Origin: a bacterium 1XD42-1
Lineage (GTDB): Bacteria > Bacillota > Clostridia > Oscillospirales > Ruminococcaceae
DNA: 64,000 nucleotides
NCBI GenBank assembly: GCA_003612625.1
Contig: RAZJ01000006.1
Span: 46,280-110,279, forward strand
Reading direction: 5' to 3'
Part shown: positions 52,150-60,345 of the stretch, in pieces
Position numbering within the stretch: the first letter of the stretch is position 1
Layout of the letters: every line of letters begins with the position of its first letter
Made by a program: the position numbers and the translations under genes
Notes under the pieces: model-generated
Databases searched by the model: none
The model's input: only the letters and a program-made list of their open reading frames with translations
Told to the model about the DNA's origin: nothing

Positions 52150-52830
52150 TTGTTTGAAGGTAAATTTTTTTTAGCGGCAGCCCTTACCGCTGTCTTATCC
52201 TATTTGATTGGCAGCGTTAGCTTTGCAATTATTGTGTCCCGTCTGGGTGCTCAGGAAGACGTCAGGAATTATGGAAGCGGTAATGCAGGGATGACCAACA
52301 TCCTCCGCAATTACGGCAAAAAAATGGCGGCCTTTACCGCCGTTGGGGATTTTGGAAAAGCATTAGTTGCCGTAGCCTTAGGGCGCCTCATATTCCGGAT
52401 GCTTGGGGTGGAAGCTTTGGACGGAGGCTATATTGCCGGATTATTTGCGCTGTTAGGCCACCTGTTCCCGGTTTATTTCGGGTTCCGGGGGGGGAAAGGC
52501 GTATTAACCAGCTTGGGGGTTATGCTGATGCTGAATCCTCTGGTATTTATCCTCTGTATGATCCCTTTGCTGCCCATTGTATTCCTGACTAAAATTGTTT
52601 CTTTAACTGTTTGTATCGGCTACATAGTTTTTCCCATTGTAACTTTGATTATAGATACTTTTGTCCGGCATTTGCCTTCTCACGCACGGCTGTTTGATTT
52701 CTTTTTTGTATTATGTTTGGCTTTTTTAGGCATGGTCATGCACCGGGCCAATATTGTGCGCCTGCTGCATGGGACAGAATATAAATTTGGTCAAAAAAAA
52801 CCCGATGAGCCGGGTGAAGGAGGTCATTAA
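52150..52830 (+). CDS. plsY: Acyl-phosphate:glycerol-3-phosphate acyltransferase
   Basis: A 226-residue membrane enzyme making lysophosphatidic acid from acyl phosphate. I prefer the TTG at 52150, 7 bases from AGGAGG, over the one at 52144. Conserved loops are YLIGSVSFAIIVSR, NYGSGNAGMTNILRNYGKK and FGFRGGKGVLTSLG. Several spans. It is followed by gpsA after 2 bp, so glycerol-3-phosphate supply and acylation are in one operon. Confidence 0.95.
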   Translation: MFEGKFFLAAALTAVLSYLIGSVSFAIIVSRLGAQEDVRNYGSGNAGMTNILRNYGKKMAAFTAVGDFGKALVAVALGRLIFRMLGVEALDGGYIAGLFALLGHLFPVYFGFRGGKGVLTSLGVMLMLNPLVFILCMIPLLPIVFLTKIVSLTVCIGYIVFPIVTLIIDTFVRHLPSHARLFDFFFVLCLAFLGMVMHRANIVRLLHGTEYKFGQKKPDEPGEGGH

Positions 52831-52832
52831 AA

Positions 52833-53846
52833 ATGGCGAAAGTTTGGATTATGGGCGCAGGCGGCTTTGGAGTAGCCTTAGCAGTCATGTGCGCCAATAA
52901 TGGGCATCAGGTTACGGCTTATTCCCCTTTCCAGGAAGAAATTGAAACCTTACAGCGGGACAGGGAACATAAAAAATTACTGCCTGGGGTGCCTTTGCCG
53001 GATAACATATCCCTCACCTGGGAACTGCCGGAGCAGATTGAGGCAGATTTGGTTATTCTGGCAACGCCATCTTTCGCTGTCAGCACGTCCAGCCAGGCCC
53101 TTTCCGGAAAGCTGGATCGGAATACAATTGTGTCCTGTGTTGCAAAAGGATTCCATAAAGATACCTTGGAAACCATGACAGAAATCATTGCAAAAGAGCT
53201 TCCAGCCAACCCCATTGTAGCTATTTCCGGCCCTTCCCATGCGGAAGAAGTGGGGCGGGGTGTGCCTACTACCGTGGTAGCAGCTTCCCGGAACCGGAAG
53301 GCTGCTGAACTGATTCAGGATACCCTTATGTGCCCTACCTTGCGGATTTATGTGAATGACGACATAACCGGGGTGGAATTAGGCGGCGCCTTAAAAAATG
53401 TCATTGCTTTGGCCGTAGGCGTGGCCCATGGATTAAATATCGGCGATAATGCAGTTGCGGCGTTAATGACCCGGGGCATTACGGAAATCGCCCGTTTAGG
53501 CGTTGCCATGGGAGCAAAATCAGAAACCTTTGCAGGGCTGTCCGGTATTGGGGATTTGATTGTTACCTGTACCAGTATGCATTCCCGAAATCACCGGGCC
53601 GGTATTTTGATCGGGCAGGGGAAAAGCGCAAAAGAAGCTGTTGCAGCTATCGGCATGACCGTGGAAGGCTATACCGCAACAGAATGCGCCTATAAACTGG
53701 CACAAAAGTATAATGTAGAAATGCCCATTACAGAACAGGTTTACCAAGTCCTGTATCACGATAAAAAACCGCAGGATGCGATTCACGACTTGATGGAGCG
53801 CCCAAAACGCCATGAGTCGGAATATATCTGGTTGTTGAACCGTTAA
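52833..53846 (+). CDS. gpsA: Glycerol-3-phosphate dehydrogenase [NAD(P)+]
   Basis: A 337-residue enzyme reducing DHAP to glycerol-3-phosphate for phospholipids. WIMGAGGFGVALAVMCANNG is the dinucleotide fold; the catalytic lysine is in ELGGALKNVIALAVGVAHG. SGPSHAEEV and the C-terminal MPITEQVYQVLY are typical. AAGGAGG overlaps the plsY end. Confidence 0.97.
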   Translation: MAKVWIMGAGGFGVALAVMCANNGHQVTAYSPFQEEIETLQRDREHKKLLPGVPLPDNISLTWELPEQIEADLVILATPSFAVSTSSQALSGKLDRNTIVSCVAKGFHKDTLETMTEIIAKELPANPIVAISGPSHAEEVGRGVPTTVVAASRNRKAAELIQDTLMCPTLRIYVNDDITGVELGGALKNVIALAVGVAHGLNIGDNAVAALMTRGITEIARLGVAMGAKSETFAGLSGIGDLIVTCTSMHSRNHRAGILIGQGKSAKEAVAAIGMTVEGYTATECAYKLAQKYNVEMPITEQVYQVLYHDKKPQDAIHDLMERPKRHESEYIWLLNR

Positions 53847-53852
53847 TAAAAT

Positions 53853-53898
53853 AAAACCCGGTTTGGAGGCAGTAGCTCAAGCCTCCAAACCGGGTTTT
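53853..53898. terminator. Bidirectional intrinsic terminator after gpsA
   Basis: AAAACCCGGTTTGGAGGC and GCCTCCAAACCGGGTTTT arms, 10-base loop; perfect. Confidence 0.92.
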
Positions 53899-53999
53899 TA
53901 TAAGAGATAGGAATGAGAAAAAATGAAAAAGACCTATTATAGAATAGCTTTTTTCTGTGGCGTTTTCATCAAGAAAATATGGTTATTTTGTAAAATTTT

Positions 54000-55397
54000 T
54001 TAGGATTTCCGGCTCCATTGCACTCCTTGAGGGGTATCTTTTAATAAAATCCCCTGGGCAGCTAACTGATCACGGATTTCATCGGCTAATTTAAAATTTT
54101 TCTCTTTTCGGGCCTGCTGGCGTTTTTCAATTAACGCTTCAATTTCACTGTCCAGGGTCTGGCCTTTCCGGTTATAAAGCAGCCCTAATACATTGCACAA
54201 TTCATCAAATTTTGCCGCGCCATATTCTAAAGCTTCTTTGGAGCGGGGCTGGGTTGTAAAAGTGTTGATCCCACGGGCTAAATCAAATAAAGCTGCGATT
54301 CCGTCTGCTGTATTTAAGTCGTCGTCCATTACTTCTATAAATTTAGCGACCTGCTGATCTACCATTTCCCGGAAAGCGGCTTCCCCTTCGGTTGGTTCGG
54401 AAGCAGCATTTTTCATTTGGAAATCTAAGTTGTCCCGGCAGGTATGAAGCCGCTCCAAAGCTGCTTTGCACTGTTCTATCACTTCTAAGCTGTAATTGAT
54501 GGGGTTCCGGTAATGGGCCTGCAGCATCATAAATTTAATGGGTTCATATCCAAATTTTTCTGCCACATCCCGTACCGTAAAGAAATTCCCTTCGGATTTG
54601 CTCATTTTGCGGTTATCTACATTGATATAGCCATTGTGGAGCCAGTACCGGACATATTCTGTCCCGTTGCAGCATTCACTTTGTGCGATTTCATTTTCAT
54701 GATGGGGGAAAATCAAATCCTGTCCGCCGCAGTGAATATCAATGGTTTTTCCTAAATGGCGCAGGTTCATTGCACTGCATTCAATATGCCAGCCTGGACG
54801 GCCCTCTCCCCAGGGGGAAGGCCAGCTGGGTTCGCCAGGCTTCGCCGCTTTCCAAAGGACAAAATCTAAGGGCTCTTCTTTTGCTTCGCTTACATCAATA
54901 CGGGCGCCGGCTTCTAATTCATCCAAAGGCTGGTGGGACAGCTTCCCATAGCCGGGAAATTTACGGGTGCGGAAATAGACACTGCCTTCCCGGTCGTAGG
55001 CATACCCTTTGTCTACCAGAGCTTTCACCATGTCTAAAATCGTATCAATATTTTCTGTGGCCTTCGGATGGATATTGGCCGGCCGGATTCCTAAGCCTTC
55101 CGTATCGGTCAGATATTCCCCGATGTAACGTTCGGCAACTTCTTTTACCGTGATGCCTTCTTCATTGGCCTTTTTGATCAGCTTATCATCAATATCTGTA
55201 AAATTCTGCACGAAGGTGACATCATATCCCCGGTATTCCAGATAACGGCGCAGGGTGTCAAAAACACAGATAGGACGGGCATTCCCAATGTGGATAAAAT
55301 TATAAACCGTTGGCCCGCAGGCATACATTTTTACTTTGCCTGCTTCTAAAGGGACAAATTCTTCTTTCCGGCGTGTCAGGGTATTCAGTAATTTCAT
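54000..55397 (-). CDS. cysS: Cysteinyl-tRNA synthetase
   Basis: A 465-residue class I synthetase. I start at 55397 (MKLLNTLTRRKEEFVPL), the usual N-terminus. The zinc-binding Cys in YACGPTVYNFIHIGNARP contains the HIGH motif; the other ligands are in WHIECSAMN and FPHHENEIAQSE; KMSKSEGNF is the KMSKS loop. Cotranscribed after cysE, with a cysteine T-box ahead of both, so the cell raises both cysteine synthesis and charging when tRNA-Cys is uncharged. Confidence 0.97.
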   Translation of the reverse strand: MKLLNTLTRRKEEFVPLEAGKVKMYACGPTVYNFIHIGNARPICVFDTLRRYLEYRGYDVTFVQNFTDIDDKLIKKANEEGITVKEVAERYIGEYLTDTEGLGIRPANIHPKATENIDTILDMVKALVDKGYAYDREGSVYFRTRKFPGYGKLSHQPLDELEAGARIDVSEAKEEPLDFVLWKAAKPGEPSWPSPWGEGRPGWHIECSAMNLRHLGKTIDIHCGGQDLIFPHHENEIAQSECCNGTEYVRYWLHNGYINVDNRKMSKSEGNFFTVRDVAEKFGYEPIKFMMLQAHYRNPINYSLEVIEQCKAALERLHTCRDNLDFQMKNAASEPTEGEAAFREMVDQQVAKFIEVMDDDLNTADGIAALFDLARGINTFTTQPRSKEALEYGAAKFDELCNVLGLLYNRKGQTLDSEIEALIEKRQQARKEKNFKLADEIRDQLAAQGILLKDTPQGVQWSRKS

Positions 55398-55428
55398 GAT
55401 TCCATCTTCTTTCTCTTTTGATGCACTG

Positions 55429-56097
55429 TTAGGCTTCAACCTTATTTTCTTTTTCTTCTTTTTCTTTCTCTAAGGCCATGATCCGGTTGGTTAAACGGTT
55501 CATTTCAATTTCCAAACGGCAGAGCTGCTGGGAAACCGGGTCCGGTGTGTGGATATGATCTAAACCCTCCGGTTTTCTTCCGGCAATCCGTACAACCCGG
55601 GCCGGTACGCCTACGGCCGTAGAATTGGCAGGCAGGGGCGATAAGACAACGGCATTTGCGGCAATTTTTGCCCCGTCTTCTACCCGGAAGGGCCCTAAAA
55701 TTTTAGCGCCGCATCCCACTGTAACATTTTTCCCCAAAGTCGGGTGGCGTTTTCCTTTATCTTTTCCGGTTCCCCCTAAGGTTACACCCTGGTAAATGGT
55801 ACAGCCATCCCCGACTTCGGCGGTTTCACCAATAACAACCCCCATGCCGTGATCAATTAAAACCCCCCGTCCGATTTTCGCTCCGGGATGGATTTCAATG
55901 CCTGTCATGAAACGGGCTATCTGGCTCACCAGGCGGGCCGATAAAAAAGCCCCCCTCTGGTAAAGCCAGTATGCTGGCCGGTGCATAATAATTGCATGGA
56001 GGCCGCTGGAAACCAGTAACGTTTCTAAACTGCTTCTGGCAGCAGGGTCCCTTTCCCGTACCGCATCAATATCCTGCTTTAGCTCCTTTAAAAACAT
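55429..56097 (-). CDS. cysE: Serine O-acetyltransferase
   Basis: A 222-residue left-handed beta-helix enzyme making O-acetylserine for cysteine synthesis. GIEIHPGAKIGRGVLIDHGMGVVIGE, IYQGVTLGGTGKDKGKRHPT and AANAVVLSPLPANSTAVGVPARVV are diagnostic. An extra charged C-terminal helix (LEKEKEEKENKVEA) follows. First gene after the T-box leader. Confidence 0.96.
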   Translation of the reverse strand: MFLKELKQDIDAVRERDPAARSSLETLLVSSGLHAIIMHRPAYWLYQRGAFLSARLVSQIARFMTGIEIHPGAKIGRGVLIDHGMGVVIGETAEVGDGCTIYQGVTLGGTGKDKGKRHPTLGKNVTVGCGAKILGPFRVEDGAKIAANAVVLSPLPANSTAVGVPARVVRIAGRKPEGLDHIHTPDPVSQQLCRLEIEMNRLTNRIMALEKEKEEKENKVEA

Positions 56098-56133
56098 ATG
56101 AACAGCTCCCTTCCAATATATCCTGGATAATCT

Positions 56134-56400
56134 GTATAAAAAACGCCCTCATCTGGCCTGCTGGCCAAATGAAGGCGGGCAATGCCGCGGTTCCACTTCC
56201 ATTTATCACTTTTTACAGGGCTGACACCCCTTCCCCTTTAACGCAGGGCATACGTGCTGTCATACACGCAGAAAAATTCCTGCTTTCCGGCAGCCTGTTC
56301 CCGGGCGCACTTCCCTGGTGATCCTGTCGGGCATACTTACAGCCGATGGTATGCCTTCTCTGTTACAGGTTTCATTCAGATACTTTACCCGATCTATACA
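56134..56400 (-). promoter_or_regulatory. T-box riboswitch, cysteine-specific
   Basis: The minus strand holds the T-box core TGGAACCGCGG (56185-56195), followed by a terminator: GCCCGCCTTCATTTGGCC pairs with GGCCAGATGAGGGC, then TTTTTT (about 56139-56180). Stem I (CCTGT...ACAGG with GGCATAC/GTATGCC, about 56320-56372) has a specifier-loop candidate UGC (Cys) at 56307-56309. Uncharged tRNA-Cys would favour antitermination into cysE-cysS. Confidence 0.9.
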
Positions 56401-56431
56401 TTTCCTGTTGGTTCAGTTTTGAATATAGTAA

Positions 56432-56460
56432 AGCATACCATATCCCTACACATTATGCAA
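56432..56460 (-). promoter_or_regulatory. Sigma-A promoter for the T-box-cysE-cysS operon
   Basis: Minus-strand TTGCAT, 17 bp, TATGCT. Confidence 0.7.
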
Positions 56461-56503
56461 GAAAAAATTTTTTGTGACAGATTGGGCAGGATAAAAAGCA
56501 GGA

Positions 56504-56532
56504 TTGCCTTTCCATGGAAAACCTGTTACAAT
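56504..56532 (+). promoter_or_regulatory. Sigma-A promoter for the RNase Z-like gene
   Basis: TTGCCT, 17 bp, TACAAT, about 35 bp before the start codon. Confidence 0.6.
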
Positions 56533-56573
56533 ATTTTTAAAATAATACCACACTGGAAAGGGATGCTTCCCCA

Positions 56574-57473
56574 ATGCTTGATATTTGTTTGCCTGGTACA
56601 GGAGGCATGCTGCCCCTGGAAAACCGCTGGCTCACCTGCTGCTGGATGGAATACCAGGGGAATGCCCTGCTGATTGACTGCGGGGAAGGGACACAGTTAG
56701 CCCTGAAAAAAGCAGGCTGCAAGTTAAGCCGTTTGAATACTTTACTGCTGACCCACTACCATGCCGATCATGTAGCGGGACTGCCGGGTTTATTGCTGAC
56801 ATTGGGCAATACCGGGAAAACTACCCCCTTGGCCATTATAGGGCCGGAAGGGCTGAGAACGGTAGTATCCGCATTAACGGTGATTGCGCCGGTCCTGCCC
56901 TATCCCATAGAATTATATGAAGCCAAACGGGGCGAACAAGGTACATTGGAACGGGATGGAATGACGGTTTCATTTCTGCCCCTGCGCCATTCGATTTTAT
57001 GCCTGGGATACCGGGTGGAAATCAAACGGAAACCAATTTTTAATCCGGAAAAGGCCCAGGCATTGGGCATCCCCAAAACCCTTTATAAATTTCTCCATAG
57101 AGGGGAACCGGTTTCCTATGAGGGGAAAACCTTTGATCCGGATATGGTATTGGACGGGCCAAGGAAAGCCTTGCGTGTCACTTATTTTACCGATACCCAG
57201 CCGGTGAAGACAATGAAGGAATTTGCCCGGAATTCCGACTTGTTAATCAGCGAGGGCATGTATGGGGATGATGCCGAACGGGGGAAAATGGAGGCCAAAG
57301 GCCATATGATTTTTTCAGACAGTGCGAAGCTGGCCCGGGATGCCTGCGCGGAAAAATTATGGCTGACCCATTACAGCCCTGCCATGCCCGATCCCATGCC
57401 TTACCTGCAATATGCCAGGAATATCTTTCCCAATGCAGAAGCTGCAAAAGATGGACAAAAATTAGTACTATAA
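56574..57473 (+). CDS. rnz: RNase Z-like metallo-beta-lactamase-fold hydrolase
   Basis: A 299-residue MBL-fold protein. The metal motif is LTHYHADHVAGLPGLL; GTGGMLPLENRW and LLIDCGEGTQLALK match the RNase Z N-terminus; LRHSI, YFTDTQP and LWLTHYSPAM supply later ligands. RNase Z matures tRNA 3' ends. The flexible exosite arm is present but not typical (FNPEKAQALGIPKTLYKFLH resembles it). It could be a paralogue with another substrate. Confidence 0.85.
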   Translation: MLDICLPGTGGMLPLENRWLTCCWMEYQGNALLIDCGEGTQLALKKAGCKLSRLNTLLLTHYHADHVAGLPGLLLTLGNTGKTTPLAIIGPEGLRTVVSALTVIAPVLPYPIELYEAKRGEQGTLERDGMTVSFLPLRHSILCLGYRVEIKRKPIFNPEKAQALGIPKTLYKFLHRGEPVSYEGKTFDPDMVLDGPRKALRVTYFTDTQPVKTMKEFARNSDLLISEGMYGDDAERGKMEAKGHMIFSDSAKLARDACAEKLWLTHYSPAMPDPMPYLQYARNIFPNAEAAKDGQKLVL

Positions 57474-57485
57474 AAAATATAGGAA

Positions 57486-57514
57486 TTGACATTTTGCCCA
57501 TGATGGATTATCAT
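57486..57514 (+). promoter_or_regulatory. Sigma-A promoter for the DUF1292 gene
   Basis: TTGACA, 17 bp, TATCAT. Confidence 0.65.
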
Positions 57515-57597
57515 AAGTAATAGACTGAAGCCTAGGTTTTGGGCAGTCGTTGGGGTATGCCGCGGGACGGACCCCCTCAAAAAGGAGTATGATCGCA

Positions 57598-57912
57598 ATG
57601 GCAGACGACATGGAAATGTACGGACCGGATCTTATCACATTACTGGATGATGATGGGAACGAGCATGAATTTGAGGTGGCAAGCGTCCTGGAAGATGGCG
57701 ATGCCCGTTATGTGGCGTTAGTAGCCTCTTATGACGACCCGGAGGAAGTAATTGAGGATGACGGAGAGCTGTTAATTTTAAAGGCTGTTGAAGAAAACGG
57801 GGAAGAATTTTTGGATTCTATCGAAGATGAGGAAGAATTTAACAGAATTAGCAGCATATTTGTGGAACGCCTAAAAGATGAATTTGATTTCGTAGATGGG
57901 GAAGACTCTTAA
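57598..57912 (+). CDS. DUF1292 family small acidic protein
   Basis: A 104-residue very acidic protein of the YrzB type (LITLLDDDGNEHEFEVASVLEDGDARYVAL, EDEEEFNRISSIFVERLKDE). Function unknown. In many Firmicutes a homologue sits near ruvX. The start at 57598 is favoured over 57589 because of distance from AAAGGAG. Confidence 0.85.
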   Translation: MADDMEMYGPDLITLLDDDGNEHEFEVASVLEDGDARYVALVASYDDPEEVIEDDGELLILKAVEENGEEFLDSIEDEEEFNRISSIFVERLKDEFDFVDGEDS

Positions 57913-57989
57913 TAAAGGGCTTCACCCATAACAGAAAAAATCCCCCCTGCTGTATGCGACAGCCCCGCTTCATATGCTCCGATAACTGT

Positions 57990-58221
57990 ATTTAGGGAGC
58001 TTTCGCTTCCCGTTGGGATTGCAGACCTCCCGCCTTTGGGCGGACGAAGGGAGCGTGAAACTCGGGAGCGGGCGTACCCACCTTAGTCTTAAGACGGGGT
58101 TTACAGCAGCGGGTAGCATCGGTATGGCGGGGGATTCTTAAGCAAAATACAGGCGGAGAGCGCTGGCGCACCGTCCTATCGGGACAGGATACCAGGCTCC
58201 CCGCCTGTTCCATCATTTTTA
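57990..58221 (+). ncRNA. Candidate structured non-coding RNA (possibly 6S RNA)
   Basis: No credible protein. The plus strand folds into a series of helices: GGGAGC/GCTTCCC, CTCCC(GCC TTTG GGC)...GGGAG, TACCC...GGGTA (58077 and 58111 area). It ends in a long hairpin (58149-58209; ACAGGCGG/CCGCCTGT with inner CTGG/CCAG) followed by TCCATCATTTTT, a terminator-like end. Size, position and the ACCCACC...GGGTAGC central part recall clostridial 6S RNA (ssrS), but I am not certain. A short reading frame on the opposite strand (57992-58216) is taken as chance. Confidence 0.5.
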
Positions 58222-58261
58222 GAATCGGTATTTGCCGCCCGGCAGCCGTGAATGAAGCTGC

Positions 58262-58834
58262 TTATAGCTGTACCAGTTCACCTGGCCCAAAGATCATGGT
58301 GTTTTCTGTTTCCCACTGGCCTCCCAAAAGGGATTCCAATAAGGAAAAATTGCAGGGGGCTTCTAAATAATCCCATTGCTGCAGCTGGGCAATGGTACGG
58401 GCTTTTAAAGATTTATCAGGCAGATCCATTTGGGTATCTGTTAAATAGCAGAGGGCCTGGCAGTCCGCCTGGGGGCTGCAAAAAAATTCCTGATGTGTAC
58501 CCGGCAGGAACCAGCATAAACTGCCGTCATAGAAAGAAAATAAATGACGGTAAGCATCATCACTGCCTAATAACAAAGCAACAACATTATGTACGTTTGG
58601 CACGATCAGGGGAATGTCGCCATTCTGCCAGCCGTCTTCCGAAAGCAGATCCATGCCATCCAAAAGCAGGAGGGCATCCGGGCCGAAAGCGTTCTGTGAA
58701 GCAGTACGCAGCTGGCGGCGGGCTTCGGAAGGGATGCTGCTGAGGAGGACTGTGGAGGTTTCGTGGGGGGATAAAGCGGATAAAGGGGTTAAAATGGGGG
58801 CAAGGGCGGCATTGGCAAACAGGGAAAGTCTCAT
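58262..58834 (-). CDS. Hypothetical protein
   Basis: A 190-residue soluble protein with no motif I recognise. The start MRLSLFANAALAPILTPLSA lies about 12 bases after AGGA. Segments such as ALLLLDGMDLLSEDGWQNGD and DIPLIVPNVHNVVALLLGSD look folded, and composition is like the neighbours. It is convergent to the candidate RNA and divergent from hflX. Confidence 0.65.
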   Translation of the reverse strand: MRLSLFANAALAPILTPLSALSPHETSTVLLSSIPSEARRQLRTASQNAFGPDALLLLDGMDLLSEDGWQNGDIPLIVPNVHNVVALLLGSDDAYRHLFSFYDGSLCWFLPGTHQEFFCSPQADCQALCYLTDTQMDLPDKSLKARTIAQLQQWDYLEAPCNFSLLESLLGGQWETENTMIFGPGELVQL

Positions 58835-58945
58835 GGTTTTTCACGTCCTATCTTAACTTTTTTATGGGTGGGCAAGCTGTCGCCGCCCGCGTCCCAAAGC
58901 GGAGGGTTCAGCCTTCTATATCAAAAGTTTAGACTATTTCCGTCT

Positions 58946-58974
58946 TTGTTTCAATGCAAAGAATTTGGTAAAAT
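58946..58974 (+). promoter_or_regulatory. Sigma-A promoter for hflX
   Basis: TTGTTT, 17 bp, TAAAAT. Confidence 0.55.
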
Positions 58975-59010
58975 TATTTCCGGCCCGGGAAGGGAAAAGA
59001 GAGGTTTTTT

Positions 59011-60276
59011 ATGCAGCCACAGGAAAACAGCCAGCAAGCCGTTCAAAAGGCACTTTTAATAGGCTTGGATACCGGAGAATATGATGCCCAGGCTTCCCTG
59101 GCAGAGCTGGAAACATTAGCAGTTTCCGCCGGGGCTGAAGTAGAAGGCGTTTTATTGCAGCGCCGCCCTGCTCCGGAAGCCGCCACTGTTATTGGCCAGG
59201 GCAAGCTGGAAGAAGCGGCGGAGTTTTGTAAAGTACAGGAGATCGACTTGGCTGTTTTTGACTGCGAACTTTCCCCGGCACAAATGCGTAATATTGAACG
59301 GGTGCTCCATACCGCTGTCATTGACCGGACAGCACTGATTTTAGATATATTTGCCCGCCGGGCTGTCACTGCGGAAGGCAAGCTTCAGGTAGAGCTTGCC
59401 CAGCTTCAATACCGGCTGCCCAGATTGTCCGGCATCGGCACAGCGCTTTCCCGTTTAGGGGGAGGCATTGGCACCAGAGGCCCCGGGGAAACCCAGTTGG
59501 AAACGGACCGCCGCCATATCCACCGGCGGATCGCTGCTTTGAAAAAGGAACTGGGGCAGTTGGAAAAAAGAAGGGCTTTGCACCGGCAGCGCCGCCAAAA
59601 AGAAGGCGTTATTTCCATTGCCATTGTAGGCTATACCAATGTGGGGAAAAGCACCCTGTTAAATGCTTTAACAGGGGCCGGGGTACTGGCAGAAAACCGG
59701 CTGTTTGCCACACTGGACCCCACTTCCCGGGGGCTGGAGCTGCCGGACGGGCGAAATGTTATGCTGATTGACACGGTAGGCTTTGTGCGCAGGCTGCCCC
59801 ATCACTTAGTAGAAGCTTTCCACTCCACCTTGGAAGAAGCCGTGGAAGCAGATTTAATCTGGTGTGTTTGTGACGCTTCCTCAGAAGAAGCCGAAGCCCA
59901 GGCTGCCGTAGCCAAAAAGCTGCTGGCAGAGCTGGAAGCCCGGGCGCCTGTTTTAATTGTACTGAATAAATGTGATACCGCGTTGCCTGCACCGGGCAGC
60001 TTCTTTGGGGAGCATACAGTCAATATTTCTGCCAGAACCGGGGAAGGCTTAGAAAGCCTGCTCCGGAAAACCACAGAAATGTTAGAGCCTGCCCACCAGC
60101 GGATGCAGTTATATCTGCCTTATGGAAAGGAAAGGCTGCTGGCGGAAATCCGTCAGGAAGGCCGGATTTATCATATGGACTATGAGCCGGAGGGGATGCG
60201 CATAGATGCTTTGGTAGAAAAGCGCCTTATCCCAAAAGCGGCGCCTTATGACGCCAGGGGGCAGTCTTTATCATAA
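59011..60276 (+). CDS. hflX: GTPase HflX
   Basis: A 421-residue ribosome-associated GTPase that splits stalled or hibernating ribosomes. The N-terminal domain has RRPAPEAATVIGQGKLEEA and the glycine-rich hinge IGTRGPGETQLETDRR; the G domain has IVGYTNVGKSTLLNAL, DTVGFVRRLPHHLVEAF and NKCD. A C-terminal domain is present. AGAGG precedes the start. Confidence 0.96.
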   Translation: MQPQENSQQAVQKALLIGLDTGEYDAQASLAELETLAVSAGAEVEGVLLQRRPAPEAATVIGQGKLEEAAEFCKVQEIDLAVFDCELSPAQMRNIERVLHTAVIDRTALILDIFARRAVTAEGKLQVELAQLQYRLPRLSGIGTALSRLGGGIGTRGPGETQLETDRRHIHRRIAALKKELGQLEKRRALHRQRRQKEGVISIAIVGYTNVGKSTLLNALTGAGVLAENRLFATLDPTSRGLELPDGRNVMLIDTVGFVRRLPHHLVEAFHSTLEEAVEADLIWCVCDASSEEAEAQAAVAKKLLAELEARAPVLIVLNKCDTALPAPGSFFGEHTVNISARTGEGLESLLRKTTEMLEPAHQRMQLYLPYGKERLLAEIRQEGRIYHMDYEPEGMRIDALVEKRLIPKAAPYDARGQSLS

Positions 60277-60345
60277 TCATAAATTCGTTTCTGAAAGCCA
60301 GCAATTTGGAAAGGGGGCCGCTGTAAGCGGGAGGGAATGAAGGCC

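Noticed and set aside
57992..58216. 74-codon reading frame on the minus strand
   Set aside because: It overlaps the strongly structured candidate RNA, has a Cys/Pro/Arg-rich composition unlike neighbours, and no good ribosome site.
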